From contig JBHGNT010000012.1 of assembly GCA_043228905.1 (NCBI GenBank), forward strand, positions 17,980,001 through 18,044,000: a stretch of 64,000 nt of DNA. Direction: 5' to 3'. The position numbers were made by a program, and so were the translations under genes. Each line of letters opens with the position of its first letter. Position 1 is the first letter of the stretch. Shown here piece by piece: positions 36,509 through 46,450 of this stretch. The stretch comes from Azolla caroliniana (Eukaryota; Polypodiophyta). The notes below the pieces were generated by a model, which saw nothing but the letters and a program-made list of their open reading frames with translations, was not told the origin of the DNA and searched no databases.

Positions 36509-36970
36509 GCACCTAGGGCAATCTAGTTGACAATACCATATATATGCACCCAAAAAGCCCTATTTGGAAATTAGTGATCCAAACAAAAAACCTCACAAAT
36601 TAGAAATTTTGCAAACAAATGAAATGAATTCACCTAGGACACATGAACCCAACCAACAAAATTGTCGTGTAAGTTGTTTCCAAGGGAGTTAGTGGTGTGA
36701 TGCTACGACGTATGTGTGCACAACCATAAGACCTTTTAGTGGGCTACGATTAATACTCACTCACACATTAGAAGGGTGGGCAACATCTACCCATGTAGAC
36801 TTGATCTATGTGTATGAACCAATACATAACTAGCGACTGGCTACAGGTTGAGTGGTTGGGTGATTTCACACGTCTCCTACTAGAGCCTCATGTGAGATAA
36901 GGTCCTCATTATGATTTATGTGTCCAATCTTCATTTGTTTGCCATCATCAAAGGAGCATCAATCTTGATT
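36509..36970. other. Intergenic, nothing recognised
   Basis: No conserved open frame, RNA gene or repeat boundary was seen between the direct repeat and the ORF at 36971. Confidence 0.5.
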
Positions 36971-37816
36971 TTAACGCATAGCTAGTCCCATTTTTGTTTG
37001 AGATTTTCCCAGCAAGCCATGATAGGGATGCACAACATTCTTGAAGTAAAAAAGGATAGGGTTGTGAGAGAGAAAAATGCGGAGAGGTTTCATCAAACTC
37101 CATTGAGCATACAAACATGCCCCATGTGAAAACTGATGGGGGAAAGTAGTTAGCAAATATTCTAAGGAGGCGTTGCCATACCAGTTGAGACTCAATGTAG
37201 TCCCATTAACAACGTTTTTGAGTTTCAGTTTGTAAATGACAACGAGCACATCTAGAGGATATGCCCATCTTATGTAACCATGTGCAAACAGGCAAGGCTC
37301 GATGTACAAGTAACCATTGTACATGCAATATTTGTTGTCATTGTTTTCTTGCCCATAGATTAACCCATAACTTAGCAAGGAGCTTCGGAGTAATACTTTG
37401 TTGTCTCCAATATTGAAATGTAGTTGGTAACACATCTCGTCTATCCTAAACCACGTGTATTCCCAATTGCATAGAATATTCGAAAAAATTAAAGTGAAAT
37501 GGAGTTGGTAACACATCACGTCTATCCTAAACCACATGTATTCCCAATTGCATAGAATATTGGAAAAAATTAAAGTAAAATGGATTTGTCCATTGATAAT
37601 CAACAAAGGTTGTTTAGCCAATACCCACAACTTCCAATGTGACCTTATATCCTCTATAGGTGGATCAATATACCATTTACGATCAACGTATCCAATTACC
37701 CTTATCTTGTGTTCATTAGCATAAGGATAATTGATTACCATTTCCTCCGATTGGGACAATTGATTTGTTTTATCCGCCTCATAAAAACAAAAGCCTCTAA
37801 AGCCGCTCAACGTCAT
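36971..37816 (-). CDS. Unidentified 281-aa ORF with in-frame 81-bp tandem duplication
   Basis: An uninterrupted frame, MTLSGFRGFCFYEADKTN to the stop at 36971, encodes a Tyr/Trp/Leu-rich product with no signal peptide or motif I recognise. A 27-residue block (from LHFTLIFSNILCNWEY to CYQ) occurs twice in a row, from an exact 81-bp tandem duplication (copies start near 37423 and 37504). The sequence is more complex than the AT-rich surroundings. The lack of stops, including across a frame-preserving duplication, suggests coding origin. It lies beside the MULE transposon and could be a captured or decayed gene fragment. No function is proposed. Confidence 0.4.
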   Translation of the reverse strand: MTLSGFRGFCFYEADKTNQLSQSEEMVINYPYANEHKIRVIGYVDRKWYIDPPIEDIRSHWKLWVLAKQPLLIINGQIHFTLIFSNILCNWEYMWFRIDVMCYQLHFTLIFSNILCNWEYTWFRIDEMCYQLHFNIGDNKVLLRSSLLSYGLIYGQENNDNKYCMYNGYLYIEPCLFAHGYIRWAYPLDVLVVIYKLKLKNVVNGTTLSLNWYGNASLEYLLTTFPHQFSHGACLYAQWSLMKPLRIFLSHNPILFYFKNVVHPYHGLLGKSQTKMGLAMR

Positions 37817-37959
37817 GAGTTACTTACCTTGTGGATAGCTACTCCACTTATGACCTCCAAGAATGGCACTTCTTTCTGGCACTTTCAACCACCAAAATGG
37901 TTGTTTCCACACATCATGTAGAGTTCAAAACCTTGTAAATTGTTTACACTAATGAAAGG

Positions 37960-38028
37960 TATGTATGTATGTATGTATGTATGTATGTATGTGTTATGTA
38001 TGTATGTATGTATGTATGTATGTATGTG
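37960..38028. repeat. (ATGT)n microsatellite, target of the MULE
   Basis: ATGT units with one GTGTT irregularity, ending directly at the left end of the MULE. The same kind of repeat resumes at 45235 on the right side. Confidence 0.92.
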
Positions 38029-38031
38029 CGA

Positions 38032-38188
38032 CGTGTCTATTATGACACAAATCATAAAGAGGGCTGGTGAGGGAATCGCGGCCACAGACGGTGCAGGTTG
38101 CTCAGAGAAGGCGCGTGCAATCTGCATCGTCGAATTTCGATAAGGAAGAACGCGCGAAAAAAAAAGTTGTGCAGAGGTCGCCCAACCT
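38032..38188 (+). repeat. Left terminal inverted repeat of the MULE
   Basis: Matches the reverse complement of 45077-45231 over its length with scattered substitutions. The inner part ends in CGCGCGAAAAAAA and the first GGTCGCCCAAC motif. Confidence 0.92.
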
Positions 38189-38531
38189 TGTCAGAGGTCG
38201 CCCAACCGTTGGGTGACCAGTTTAAGCAGGTTGCCCAACTGCTTTAGGGCTTATATTGAGTTGGTCACCCAACCAACTCAATAAAAGATGCAGGTCGCCC
38301 AACCGTTTATTTTTAAAGCGGTTGGGTGACTTGCAAAAGTAGGTTGCCCAACTGCTTTAGGGTTTATATTGAGTTGGTCACCCAACCAACCCAATAAAAG
38401 ATGTAGGTCGCCCAACCGTTTATTTTTAAAGCGGTTGGGTCACCAGTTGAAGCAGGTTGCCCAACTGCTTTAGGGTTTATATTGAGTTGGTCACCCAACC
38501 AACCCAATAAAAGATGTAGGTCGCCCAACCG
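38172..38531. repeat. Left subterminal array of the MULE, 113-bp period
   Basis: Three copies of a unit with exact 113-bp spacing (AGGTTGCCCAACTGC at 38228, 38341, 38454) carry several forms of GGTCGCCCAACC and its inverse. Nested palindromes such as GAGTTGGT...ACCAACTC and CCCAACCG...CGGTTGGG can fold. The array ends at the TATA box of the first MULE gene. Subterminal repeats of this sort are typical transposase-binding sites; that role is inferred. Confidence 0.88.
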
Positions 38532-38536
38532 ATGAC

Positions 38537-38543
38537 TATAAAA
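38537..38543 (+). promoter_or_regulatory. TATA box of the first MULE gene
   Basis: TATAAAA directly after the subterminal array. A leader follows to 38675, where CAG is followed by GTATGT, a good 5' splice site. The acceptor GGTGGTAG at 39879 abuts an ATG. Confidence 0.65.
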
Positions 38544-39879
38544 GCCTAAAACCTGTCATTATCTCTCATTTTTTCAAACGATATTGACAGGTTTCTTTTG
38601 CCGGGAAAGAGTTGGGCATTAGGCGGCCTGCAATCAACATACACAACAATCAATCTCCTCCATCACTATTCCCAGGTATGTACTAAACCCTATCGCATCA
38701 CTTTTTCTGTTTTTTTTACATGTGGTAGGAATAGTTGAGGGATTAGGGTTTGGAGTAGTTGAGGGATTTTGTTTCTTGTTGAGGGATTACAAGGATAAGG
38801 ATTCATTACTAAAATCATGTAGAAGGCTCTACCTCAGACATGAAATCTATGCATTGAATAAGGCAGTATTCGATATTGCATCCTGAGTCTTTTAACTGCA
38901 TAGTTAAGGTACAAAACATGGAAATGCCATCACTATTATCCCCCCAAAACGAAAAAATAGTAATAATAATCACGAAGTTGCATTTGAATTATCTCAATCC
39001 TTGGTTTGATTGATTCAAAAAGGGGTATTTCAATCTTCCCCCTAAGATCATCCACATCAATTACCACATTTTTTTAATCTTCTTCGAGAATGTGTAACAC
39101 TTTTCGTTGAGCGGCATGCAAGCATACTCTACATAACGAAAGGAAAACTATCTTATGTTCTATCAATTACACATTCACTCATCATCATAATCATGGTTCC
39201 ATACCATCATCAATAGCCTTACCCCCTCTTCATAAACCTTCTTACTTTTTTAATCATGTACTCTCTCTAGTTTACCAACACCAGAGACTCTGGCTTTGAT
39301 TCAATTAACTCTCTTTTATTGACAATCCCCAGAGACAGCTCTGTGCCATGTTTAAACTGTCTCAATCCTTGTTTGATTCAGAATGGCATTGATTTAACCC
39401 TGAAGTCATTCATATCATTATCATCAAAAAAAATTTGTCATCAACAATGTGTAACAATCTCATTGTCATCTTTTCTTTTCTTCATTTTTTTAGTCATCAA
39501 TAATGTGTAACAATGGCACTAAAGCATTGCCATTGTTCCATCCTCATCTTTTTTTCTTAGAGGTCACATCAACCACATTCACTGCAACACATGACTTTTC
39601 CTTTTAGGACAAACCACATTTACTAAATCATTTAACCTTCATCTGTTGTTTTGCACACAATCCTTACATACAGGGAGGGTCACCACCATCATCATTATAT
39701 TCCTCCTCCTCTAATTAGGGATTTGGAACATGATAAGTAGGATATAACATATGGGGAGATTTGGAAGTGAGGGATTAGGGTTTCGGGTTTAGGGTTTAAT
39801 GATTTGCTTGCTTAAACTTAATATTGTGTGTGTTTGAGTATTAAATTCAAAAAATGTTTGATTACTTGAATGGTGGTAG

Positions 39880-40271
39880 ATGGCTTCCAAATCCAAGTAC
39901 AAAGATTGGTGGGATTTCGATAACAGTGACATATATCCAACTCAAGAGAGGTATGTCACGAACCAATCTCCCCTAATACTAGTTTAGGGTTTGATGCATG
40001 TATGTTGACTCGTGATTTGTTAAAGGGTCTTCGTTAGAAGACATTGGTGGGGGAGTTCTTACAAGGATGGATATCTCCGACTTTTGTAAGTGTAATTGCA
40101 ATGCCTTATTCATGTGGATTGTGTATAGATGTGTTCTTATACATATTTGGTGACAGGGCACAGAGATGTGGTTCACCAAACACGAAGTGGATTCATTTCG
40201 GAATCATATGGACGAGTGGGCACGAAGGGTACTAGGATTTGCACCTGCGACCGGTGGCTCCATATTGTAAA
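39880..40271 (+). CDS. Probable second MULE gene, small spliced protein
   Basis: The ATG at 39880 directly follows a splice acceptor and opens MASKSKYKDWWDFDNSDIYP to 39950, where AG meets GTATGT. A later open stretch ending at 40271 reads TEMWFTKHEVDSFRNHMDE then WARRVLGFAPATGG and a stop. It starts near an acceptor GGTGACAG (40157). The simple join does not keep that frame, so a middle exon (for example around 40026-40085) or another acceptor is needed, and the final structure is not settled. TATA box, leader and 5' intron support a real transcription unit. MuDR-type elements often carry a second gene, but I see no similarity to mudrB. Confidence 0.45.
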
Positions 40272-40750
40272 TTTTGTGAATGTTGTTTTCAGCACAAATT
40301 TTGCTATAGGGCTGATGTTATAACTATATTTTGGAATCCACACAAATTTTGTATAGCGAGAATCGACTCATTGTATATCGCGATTACTTATTAATGGAAA
40401 TGTTGTTTACAACAAGTGTTTATCTCAAGTTGATTTGTTGTTTTAAACCAATCACAAGTTGTGATCTAAAGGTGATTTGTTGTTTTCAACCAATCTAAGT
40501 TGTGATCTAAAGTTGATTTGTTGTTTTAAAAGTTTCTCAAGTTGTGATCTCCAATAGATTTGACGTTTTAACCAATCATCTACTTAATCCTTTCTCTATC
40601 TTATTGGTAAATTCTAATTTCACACAGCTCCTAGTTCCTAAAAGACTTTCAATTGACTTTAGCAACGTTCCTAGAACCTTCCTCGCGTATGTCTAAAAAA
40701 AGGACTTTTTTTATTTCTTTAATGAACTACGATTTTTCATTCAACGGAGA
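40272..40750. other. MULE internal non-coding DNA
   Basis: Contains three to four short imperfect repeats of CAAGTTGTGATCTAAAGTTG then ATTTGTTGTTTTAA between 40410 and 40560. No coding sequence was seen. Confidence 0.55.
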
Positions 40751-40751
40751 A

Positions 40752-41205
40752 ACCAAGTTGCCCAAACCTCTTACAATTAATTCTCTTTTGATATGGTCAC
40801 CCAACCAGGTTGCCCAAACCTCTTAAAATTTATTCTCTTTTGATATGGTCACCCAACCAGGTTGCCCAAACCTCTTAAAATTAATTCTCTTTTAATATGG
40901 TAACCCAACAAGGTTGCCCAAACCTCTTAAAATTTATTCTATGTTGATATGGTCACCCAACCAGGTTGCCCAAACCTCTTACAATTAATTCTCTTTTGAT
41001 ATGGTCACCCAACCAGGTTGCCCAAACCTCTTACAATTAATTCTCTTTTGATATGGTCACCCAACCAGGTTGCCCAAACCTCTTAAAATTAATTCTCTTT
41101 TAATATGGTAACCCAACTAGGTTGCCCAAACCTCTTAAAATTTATTCTATGTTGATATGATCACCCAACCAGGTTGCCCAAACCTCATAATCCAGGTCAC
41201 CCAAC
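40752..41205. repeat. Internal 52-bp tandem array of the MULE, nine copies
   Basis: GTTGCCCAAACCTCTTA recurs every 52 bp from about 40758 to 41173. Each unit also carries ATGGTCACCCAACCA. The core is the same as in both subterminal arrays. The array lies about 410 bp upstream of the transposase start codon. Confidence 0.9.
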
Positions 41206-41611
41206 TTGTTACCTAAACGGCCAAAAAAACGGTCACATTTTAAGTCATATTAAACCCTTCACCGTCTTAATCAAGTTCTTATAATCACATTCTCTGTCTT
41301 AATCACGTTCTTATAATCCCATTCTCTATCTTAATTAGGTTCAATTAATTACATTCTCTAGCTTAATCAGATTCTTGTAATCACCGTCTCTATCTTAATC
41401 ATAATCTCTGTCTTAATCAAATTCACTTAATCACATTCTCTAGCTTAATCATGTTCAATTAATCATATTCTTATAATCGTCGTCTCTATCTTAATCATAA
41501 TCAGATTCTCTATCTTTATCATAATCTCTGTCTTAATCAAATTTACTTTATCACATTCTCTAGCTTAAATTACCTCTGATTAATCACATTCTTATAAACC
41601 AAGTTGTCGAG
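41206..41611. other. Leader region of the MULE transposase gene with degenerate repeats
   Basis: Built from many short imperfect copies of TCTTAATCA, ACATTCTCTAGCTTAATCA and TTCTTATAATCAC words. Promoter elements could not be distinguished within it. Confidence 0.5.
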
Positions 41612-44368
41612 ATGAATCAAAATGAAATAGATTTCATCACGTCCTTGTATGATTCTGAGGATGGTTATGCATCACCATACTCCGCAACCATCGATGAAGA
41701 CTTGGATTCGTCTACATCCGAAGACTATGAGTCGGCTTCATCTGAAGAAGAGGCGGAGGAGGTTGATCCCTTCATGTATTGTTCGGCGAGGTATTTTGCG
41801 TTCACTAGAGGTATGTACGATTTAATGCTTAAAGATTTATTGGGTCAAGTTAAGGTAACATTTGAAATATTAAGCACACTCGCAAGGGGTGCACCTCTTA
41901 ATTTACATGCATGGAAGCGCATGAAGAGTCGTCTCACGCTTAGAAATGAGAATGCAATACACCTTAAGGCATCGCCTCATCTTCAGATTACGCACGTAGA
42001 GAAATGGAGGGAGATAGTATTGGCGTCACATTGTGGCGCATCGCACCGTTCTTTGACAAGTACTCTGTTAGAGTTAAAGAGACTTTGGTCCAATGACCTT
42101 CGTGACCATGGGATCCCTAGTGCGTATGTGAAAGCAATGATTGACCAATGTGGTTGTCAAGTTGTGTCGAGGTTAACTCCATCTGACATGGAGGGGACAA
42201 GTGTCGTGAAATATAAAAAGTCTAGACCCATAGAAGTGATCAAGATAGAGGCACATAGGGTTGATGATACGCTCATAGATGTTCAATTGAGGTATCACAC
42301 ACGCTTCCGTACAGGGATCACAAGGGGTGCACATGTGACTAGGTATAATTGTCACCGATGCGGTGTGGCCAACAAGCAATATCCATGCACTCGACGTAGA
42401 AAGCATTCATCTCGATGTGGGTGTACTTTTCATGTGAACGCTCGAATGAATGGCGGGGTTGACCATGGGACAGTGACCGTTTCAATATATGGACCTCATA
42501 CGGGTCATGTACCGGGAAGTAGACCAGATTTGTAGTATTTGCCAGTGGCCCCAAATGTTATAAGTTGTTGTAGAGATGACCTTTTTGATGTTGGTTGCCC
42601 ACGACATGTGGCACGAATGAGCATGCGTAAGGAAGCATATCATAAGTCCAAGGCTAGTCCATTAGACCTTGTGAGTTATAGGTTCTTTATGATACCAAAG
42701 GAGGTCAATAACATGGCCAACAAGTTAAAAATTGGGAGTGCCATGTCAGGGGTTGATTGGTCTTTGATGATGCAAGATGCCTATGCCCTCCGAGATCTTG
42801 GGAAGGTGGCTCATGTCCAACCCTACTTGCCTGGTGAATATGGATCTCCCGCAAGGCAACCGTTCATCTTGGTGCTCCAAGATGAATGGATGTTAGAGAT
42901 GTGTGAGCGATTGTCAATAAACAACTCTTGGGCAATCGACTCCACGTTTAAAACAAACCAATTTGGCTTGCCATTATATGCAGCTGTGACCCCAAATGCC
43001 ATGGGAGTTGGTATCCCATTATGGTACATGATATGTAGTTCTGATAAGGGGTCTAACCATGAGCAAGTAGCTTTAGAAACTTGCTTGAGAGTCATATTTG
43101 CACGGATGCCCAATGTGAGGCCAAATGCCATAGTCATCGATAAAAGTTGGACATCATATAATGCCATAAGTAATGTGATTGCAACAGACCGATTATCTTG
43201 GATAGTTACAAATGGGCAAAGGTCGCAAACACATTGTCGACTTTTGTTGTGTCACTTCCACGCAAAAAAAGCATGGTTGGACAATTTGTTGCCAAAGGTA
43301 AGTGTAACTGAGAGAAACCATCTTTATAATCGGATGTGCCAACTCATGCAATGCATTACGGAATCCACATTCAATGCCCAATGTGAGGAGTTAAAGGTAG
43401 AATATGCAAACAAGCCAGGTGTTTGGCAATATATAGAAGGAGGATGGTGTGGCTTGACATGTGTGTGGAGGAAACTGTGGCCCAAATTTGGTAGAATGTT
43501 CAACTACGGACATGTTGACACTACCAATCTCGTGGAGAGACATTGGCAGTTTATCAAATATACTGCCTTAAGAGGGAGGATAAACCGATCAATTACCGAT
43601 CTCGTGCATGTTTTAATCGGGGACAGTCAAACTGGCACTTGCATCGGGGGTACTGTTATTGAATGGTACAAGCAACGACAAGAAATATGTGAGAGTGGTA
43701 GATTTGCACCACGTGCAAATTGTAGGGATCAAACAACAAGACTTAAAGAGGCCGAAAGGCTACTAGAGGGGTATGAAACTAATGATGCGACAATGCATAT
43801 TGTGGACGAGCCCCGATATTGGTTTAAAATATTGAGCTTGAGAAAACCGAATGTATGGTATAATGTATCGCTCCAATGTTCATATTGTGATTGCCAAGAC
43901 CCTACGAGTAAATGTAAGCATATACTCGGCATCAGGATGATTATTGAGAGGCACATGCCACATCTATGTGGGTCATTGCCTTTTATAGATCATGCAACCC
44001 ATATGCGCAATGACCATTTCACAGAGACGGAAGTGGAGACAGAAGTAGAACCAGTCGAGGAGACAAACCCTATAACATCACAAATGGAGGAATGGGAGTC
44101 GAAAATACAAACGGTTGAGGGGGCTATTCAATGTCTTAGGCAAGGGTTACGATCCCTCGACCGTGCAACAATTTTGGCATGTATGGAGTCCATTGAAGAA
44201 ATAGGTCAGACGCTGGTGTATCACCTAGGTGCACCGAAACCAACCAATGAAGAAGACCGTGGATCCATAGGGCGTAGGCAAGCAATTGGTGCAAAAAGGG
44301 GAGCATCAATCAACATTTCACAAGATCTTATTGGCAGCTCCCCAAACACTTGCAAGGCACACACATGA
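41612..44368 (+). pseudogene. MULE transposase (917 codons, one in-frame TAG)
   Basis: A single reading frame runs from the ATG at 41612 to the stop at 44366-44368, interrupted only by TAG at 42533-42535. Residue numbers count the TAG as 308. The N-terminus is very acidic. A Cys/His domain (CHRCGVANKQYPC...RCGCTFHVN) follows, of the FAR1/WRKY-GCM1 kind. The MULE DDE core has Asp443 in WAIDSTFKTNQFG, Asp510 in NAIVIDKSWTSY, the CHFHAKKAW box and Glu642 in NLVERHWQFIKY. A SWIM zinc finger CDCQDPTSKCKH (C450, C452, C459 and H461 of the part after the stop) comes next. The catalytic part begins after the TAG. The copy may be recently killed or may depend on a suppressed stop. Confidence 0.93.
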
Positions 44369-44910
44369 AAAATGCAAAGAGGCGCAAGTCGAGCTAGGAG
44401 GCGGTTGCCAATATGTGCAACAGAGAAGATGCGATGCTTGCATTGCGATGCCTTGACCTTTAGATCAAGGGACTCAAATGTTGATTGTTGCAAGAATTGT
44501 GGTCGCATCTTGCCATCATCTCTGGATGAGCCATAAACATAGCTTGGGTGGTTTTGCGGACCGGTGCATTTGGGTTTACAATGTTTCAAGTGGATTTATG
44601 TTGATTTATGAGTGCATTTGGGAGTATGTCATATGTTGATTTATGTTTTAAGTTTCCTTATTCAAGTATGTCATCCTTTGATTTGGGTTTACGGTGTTTA
44701 AAGTGGATTTACGTTCTCTGTTTTAAGTTTTATGTTTTTTAACTTTTAACTTTTATGTTTTAATATGATTATTTGTTTTAACATAAGTATGGTAAAGATC
44801 GTCGATTTTGAATAATTTAAGGTTGGATTTTGTGACTATTTGATATGTTATTGTAAGTTTTAAGGGTAATGAACAAGCTTATTTGAAGATTTTGGTCGAA
44901 ATGATACATT
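44369..44910. other. MULE 3' region after the transposase
   Basis: Non-coding, T-rich, with repeated GATTTATG / TTTAAGTTT words. It presumably holds the transposase 3' end. No gene was seen. Confidence 0.5.
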
Positions 44911-44911
44911 T

Positions 44912-45090
44912 GGTTGGGCGACCTGCAACGGTTGGGCGACCAATCGGTTGGGCAACCTGCAAATGTCAGGGTTGGGTGACCTAAAACGGTTGGGCGACTT
45001 GCAACAGTCAGAGTTGGGCGACCAACGACTCAGAGTTGGGCGACCTCTGACAGGGTTGGGCGACCATCGACTCAGAGTTGGGCGACCTCT
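44912..45090. repeat. Right subterminal array of the MULE
   Basis: About ten closely spaced copies of GGTTGGGCGACC and variants, in the orientation opposite to most left-array copies. One part repeats with the form GACTCAGAGTTGGGCGACCT. The array merges into the right terminal repeat. Confidence 0.88.
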
Positions 45091-45231
45091 GACAACTCTT
45101 TTTTTCGCGCGTTCTTCCTTATCGAAATCTGACGGTGCAGATCGCACGCGCGTTCCTCTAAGCGACCTACACCGTCTGTGGCCGCGATTCCCTCACCAGC
45201 CCTCTTTATGATTTGATGTAGAATAGACACG
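45077..45231 (-). repeat. Right terminal inverted repeat of the MULE
   Basis: Reverse complement of 38032-38188 with scattered substitutions. It ends AATAGACACG. Confidence 0.92.
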
Positions 45232-45253
45232 AGCATGTATGTGTTATGTATGT

Positions 45254-45414
45254 ATGTAATGCATAGTTCTAGCCATACGTCCCATTCGTGTCATACTCAA
45301 ACGCCAATATTCGTATCATACTCATACGTGAAAAGGCTCCAAGTATGATTGAAATCCATACGCGGTACATAGATATATTATATATACGTATGGTGTATAT
45401 GGTGTACATAGTGT

Positions 45415-45451
<37 letters not shown>

Positions 45452-45846
45452 CGTGTGTGGTCTAGAGAGAGAAGCCCTGTTTTGCATGTGTGAGGAGACA
45501 GTGATTGAGTGTATATCTAGACTCTAGAGAGAGAGAGAGAGAGAGGAGCTATGGGTTTTGTCTGTATGAGGGAGTATGTAATATGTATATTAGATATCTA
45601 GATTTTGTAGAGAGAGAAAATCTGTCAGTTCTCGTGTGAGAGAGAGAGAGAGTGTGTGTATGTGTGTCAGATGTCATTTCTATTCACAAAATATTATGAA
45701 TATCAAAAATTAAAAAAACCAAAAAAAAGTCAAAAGAAAAAAAAAAAAGCCAAACGAATATCGCGTATCATACGCGTACGTTTGCAAACGTTCGCGTACG
45801 TCCAGTAAATTGGACGTACGCGAATATTAGGAACTATGATGTAATG
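45254..45846. mobile_element. hAT-like non-autonomous element with 8-bp TSD ATGTAATG
   Basis: The element (45262-45838, 577 bp) starts CATAGTTCTAG and ends CTAATATTAGGAACTATG-like sequence, so its tips CATAGTTC/GAACTATG are inverted repeats. Both sides carry ATGTAATG (45254-45261, 45839-45846), an 8-bp duplication as made by hAT transposases. Inner ends share GTACGTCC-type words in inverted orientation. The middle holds GA microsatellites (45427-45451 and others). There is no coding capacity. It lies about 20 bp from the MULE, in the same ATGT repeat. Confidence 0.8.
45800..45834. repeat. Perfect hairpin inside the hAT-like element
   Basis: TTCGCGTACGTCCA, a 6-base loop GTAAAT, then TGGACGTACGCGAA: a 14-bp perfect inverted repeat near the right end. 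A second palindromic word, ACGTTTGCAAACGT, lies just to the left. Confidence 0.85.
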
Positions 45847-46037
45847 TATGTATGTATGTATGTATGTATGTATGTATGTATGTATGTTATGTTATGTATG
45901 TGCATTTTGTCCGCCAAGGTTTGGACACAGCCATGAAAGCTCATATAGAAAATATAACTACAAATCTCCTTCTTTTGTTCTTTCCTTCTCTTCTTCTCTT
46001 GAACACAAGAAAGGAATTAAGGAAAGGAGTGCAGGTG

Positions 46038-46080
<43 letters not shown>
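45845..46080. repeat. (ATGT)n and (CT)n microsatellites
   Basis: ATGT units at 45845-45892 and about 20 CT units at 46040-46080, with unassigned DNA between them. Open frames here are repeat artefacts. Confidence 0.9.
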
Positions 46081-46082
<2 letters not shown>

Positions 46083-46083
<1 letters not shown>

Positions 46084-46450
46084 TAGATGGATTTGCATAT
46101 GTTTTCATGGGAGAAATGCATTAAGCATGATCGAATTATCCCAATTCCTCCTGACAGACATGAAATGTTAGTTTAGTTAGTTATACAATGCATGGTAAAT
46201 CTATGAGTTTTGTGTGTAGGACAAACTCACAAACATCGGTTTCCCTCCCCTACTCTTTGCTATCATGTGACAATTAGATGTTAAACAGGAGAAACAGTTG
46301 TTTGTCTTGCTACAGAACCAAAGATTTCAATAAAATGCATGCGTTTTCTCTAATTTGTGCCGGCTTGCCTTGGAGATTTTGATGCTCGTTTGACATCACA
46401 TGAGCCCGCCATCATCTGTTGGAGATATATAATTTGCTGTGACAAATTTG
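46083..46450 (+). promoter_or_regulatory. Upstream region of DYNLT
   Basis: About 370 bp between the CT microsatellite and the DYNLT start codon. No convincing TATA box or motif was recognised and the transcription start cannot be placed. Confidence 0.3.

Larger units (their letters stand above)
38020..45243 (+). mobile_element. Complete Mutator-like (MULE) DNA transposon, about 7.2 kb
   Basis: Terminal inverted repeats of about 155 bp (38032-38188 and 45077-45231) match closely, sharing AATCATAAAGAGGGCTGGTG and GGGAATCGCGGCCACAGACG. The outermost shared word is CGTGTCTATT. ATGTATGTG occurs at 38020-38028 and 45235-45243 and fits the 9-bp duplication typical of MULEs. It lies in an ATGT repeat, so this is not decisive. 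The element carries a transposase gene (41612-44368), a probable second spliced gene with its own TATA box (38537-40271), and three arrays of the motif GGTYRCCCAACC. The only visible lesion in the transposase frame is one TAG. Confidence 0.93.

Noticed and set aside
39319-39510. 63-aa ORF in the MULE
   Set aside because: It lies in the presumed 5'-UTR intron and has no conserved features.
45288-46171. ORFs across ATGT and GA/CT microsatellites
   Set aside because: They consist of MYVC, ERER or SLSL runs produced by simple repeats.
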